The notes beneath the pieces are model-generated. The model ran no database searches. It had not been told where the DNA came from and saw nothing but the letters and a program-made list of their open reading frames with translations. The position numbers and the translations under genes are program-made. DNA of 64,000 bases from Siderastrea radians (taxonomy: Eukaryota > Cnidaria > Anthozoa > Scleractinia > Rhizangiidae), in contig OZ024891.1 of the NCBI GenBank assembly GCA_964017195.1, positions 1,227,394-1,291,393 of the forward strand, given 5' to 3'. Positions 62,109 to 64,000 of the stretch are shown here, in pieces (the stretch's first letter is position 1; each line of letters begins with the position of its first letter).

Positions 62109-62287
62109 TCGGTGCTAGCTTTTTCCTGTGAAATCTCGGCGAGCCAACAATTGCTTGCTTAAAGTTAGCAAGCCTTGACCGCCGGGGACTCCCTGGGGGT
62201 GTCGTGGCATGGTGCGAAGGTGACTCAGGGGGGCTGGACAGGGGGCTTTCTTGAGGTGTATTGCGGCAAGGCTGGTGTACCAAAGGA
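62109..62287 (-). CDS. BRSK/SAD-kinase-like exon
   Basis: 179-nt minus-strand exon with acceptor TTTGCAG and donor GTAGGT. It encodes a Pro/Ser-rich linker (CRNTPQESPLSSPPESPS) followed by RSRLANFKQAIVGSPRFHRKKL, which is the diagnostic BRSK1/2 motif GSPRFHRRK. The one-base overhang joins in phase to the exon at 61522-61570. Kinase-domain exons would lie beyond the right edge of the window. Confidence 0.7.
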
Positions 62288-62799
62288 CTGCAAACATTGA
62301 AATACAAAGCAGTGAAACAATAGCAGACACAGATCCGTGTTGGTAAGAATCCACCCCTCTATGAAAACAAAAAGAACACGAATGAAAACCATTAAAAGGG
62401 TACCCTCGCATTATCTTGAGTGAAGAATGAATTAAATCCAAAGAAAGCTGCATATAAAGCGTGGACACGCAGCATGAAAACACGAGTAGCGTGACATCTG
62501 GTGAGCATCAAAGGTAGTGTGATTGTTCCGCACAAAACCTTATAAGTTTGAATATTGCATTTTTTTCTTGTTAAGAAATGGGGCGCATTTTGGAGTGAAA
62601 GGGTTGCATTCGTAAGACACATAATGCTCCGTAACGTTGCCTTTTACCCATCCACATGTAATCTGTAGCAGCCGAGCACTGAAATTGATGCTTTGTAAAA
62701 TTAATTTAAGTCAACAAGTGCGGCACAAGCTCGAAGGGAATAGTATTGCCGTTTAAATCTTTTTTTGTTTTTGTTTTGTTCATTTGTTTGTTTTCACAG

Positions 62800-62948
62800 A
62801 ATTTATCTTCAGCATTGCCACAATGTCGAAGCAAAACGTTTTCATGTTAGCTGTTACATTTTTACTCGTGACTTACCCTAATGGTGGGCTGCTGCAAAAG
62901 AAATTCACTAATAGACAGCTACGTGACAGAGCTAATAAGTTAGCTGAC
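62800..62948 (+). CDS. Possible signal-peptide exon
   Basis: Acceptor (T-rich tract then CACAG) at 62798-62799, ATG at 62823, donor GAC|GTAAGT at 62948/62949. The 42 residues start MSKQNVFMLAVTFLLVTYPN, a plausible signal peptide, then LLQKKFTNRQLRDRANKLAD. Not recognised. It would lie on the opposite strand within an intron of the BRSK-like gene, or just upstream of it. Confidence 0.4.
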
Positions 62949-63154
62949 GTAAGTAAACCTTTTGATTTATAAATGCGGCATAGTTAAGAATGGAGGTAAA
63001 TTTCCGGGAAAAGAGGAGAAAAAAAATGAATGACTGAGTTTCTTGAGAAGTAAAGCCATTTATAACAATTCGTTTCTTCCCTAAACGTCACAATGTATGA
63101 ACTTCCATGCACACAAATAAAAAATGAACAATTTTTACAAACAAGTTACACTAG

Positions 63155-63340
63155 TTTCAACTCAAAGCGAACAAGAACTTGGATATTCTTGCTGACCCGT
63201 CTATCGACGCTAAGGGGGTGCGTGTTCAGCCACCCCGCTTCCTAGAGAGGCCCATACACAAGCTGGTATTCCTGATGAGCTGGAGAGAAGCTGTAAAAGA
63301 GACACCGGGCGAATTCCCCACCGAGAAGCCTGAACTTTAA
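63155..63340 (+). pseudogene. BEL/Pao pol C-terminal remnant
   Basis: 61 codons open after a TAG and ending at TAA (63338-63340). LDILADPSIDAKGVRVQPP and RFLERPIHKLVFL match the end of DUF5641-type integrase tails (RP..KL.LL). It is a fragment with no LTR seen nearby. Confidence 0.5.
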
Positions 63341-64000
63341 TTTAGATAAGCTTGGCTAGATGTATTTAGTTTTTATTTTGTTTTTAATCAAGGAAGTGAA
63401 ATTTTTAAATGAACAAATTTCAGGGGAGCCATGTAATGAACGCTCAATGATTTATTGTAGTCCTATCACATAATTACGTATTTCCGTTCTAATCAAGCAA
63501 CAATTAGGCCTTATTGTCTCTGTCAAAAGGAACACGTAGTTACTTAGACTGATTAGTTCCCGCGCTTTCGTCCTGAGCACAAGTCAAGCCTTTACAAGTT
63601 TAAGTAACAGTCTCCTTTAGAGGCAAGCGAAGGACTGATATCTTACGGCTTTTAACAAGATTACTGCAATTGGTGAGAAGAGAATAAATCAAGTCAATTA
63701 TTCTACACCAGCGTGCTTTAATGCGTCAGCCCGTAAAATAGTCCTAGAGTTATCGTCTTTACCGGCTCACGACACCTCTCGATAATTCTTGAGAGTCGCT
63801 TGCTGCTTCAAAAACAGTTAAGTAACAAGTAACCACAAAGTGGTCTTATTTAGAGAAGCCACAGTTTGATATCCGTGTATGTCAACAGATTAAAAAGAAG
63901 TTATTAAAAATCGATTATGCTTAATAGTTGTCATCTCGGATATTTGACTCCGTTCAAAATTTAACTTAAACTTTGATTATTCTTGTTTAGCTCGTTGTCA
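63341..64000. other. Host noncoding DNA at right edge
   Basis: No recognisable gene or repeat; presumably intronic or intergenic sequence near the BRSK-like gene. Confidence 0.45.

Noticed and set aside
62392..62622. Minus-strand open frame upstream of the BRSK-like exon
   Set aside because: Lies in the predicted intron, with no similarity to BRSK and no splice sites in phase.

Overview
The window is animal nuclear DNA, most likely from an anthozoan cnidarian such as a stony coral. That is an inference from the AT-rich intron-bearing host DNA, the density and type of repeats, and exons that resemble an animal BRSK/SAD kinase gene. No part looks prokaryotic. Its dominant content is two nested mobile elements. 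A BEL/Pao LTR retrotransposon on the minus strand (2360-32566, with 412 and 422 bp LTRs and a 5-bp duplication CGCAG) has been split by a complete Polinton/Maverick (adintovirus-like) element (8377-30962, 228/229-bp terminal inverted repeats starting AGTAGTAAGG, 6-bp duplication CGTATA). The Polinton landed in a 30-bp tandem repeat of the BEL gag gene.

Layout: 1-2354 is host DNA without a recognisable gene. 2360-8376 holds the 3' LTR and then integrase, reverse transcriptase/RNase H, protease and the C-terminal part of Gag of the BEL element, with an in-frame stop and two frame breaks. 8377-30962 is the Polinton. 30969-32566 is the N-terminal part of Gag and the 5' LTR. 32572-58300 is host DNA packed with old repeats: fold-back elements, TA-flanked inverted-repeat elements, segmental tandem duplications, a hammerhead-like motif and a tRNA-derived array. 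58392-59333 is an intronless OB-fold-like gene with its own TATA box. 59845-62287 carries three exons of a BRSK-like kinase on the minus strand. 62800-62948 is a possible signal-peptide exon, and 63155-63340 is a BEL/Pao pol remnant.

The Polinton has a full virus-like gene set. Replication and integration: protein-primed DNA polymerase B and a DDE integrase with chromodomain. Virion: double-jelly-roll major capsid protein, adenain-like protease, packaging ATPase, three paralogous SFYxTL proteins, a phospholipase A2-like protein, a two-transmembrane protein and several small basic core-like peptides. Most of these peptides carry QxGG or QxGxG motifs that look like protease maturation sites. 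The rightward block (13.65-24.3 kb) is tightly packed, often overlapping, with TATA boxes inside the preceding coding sequence. Accessory or early genes sit in divergent pairs around shared promoters: RING-like/ORF171, SLOG-like/GRF, and a probably spliced activator-like gene/PolB.

The least expected items are: a tRNA-like RNA polymerase III gene between protease and ATPase, reminiscent in placement logic of adenovirus VA RNA; a SLOG-type Rossmann protein; a duplicated divergent promoter module driving two different gene pairs; a promoter with three repeats of CArG-like and CCAAT boxes; a tandem RING-like protein; and a 6 x 28-bp array between convergent gene blocks. All structural genes of the Polinton are open, and its two terminal repeats differ by only about one base, so the insertion looks young.
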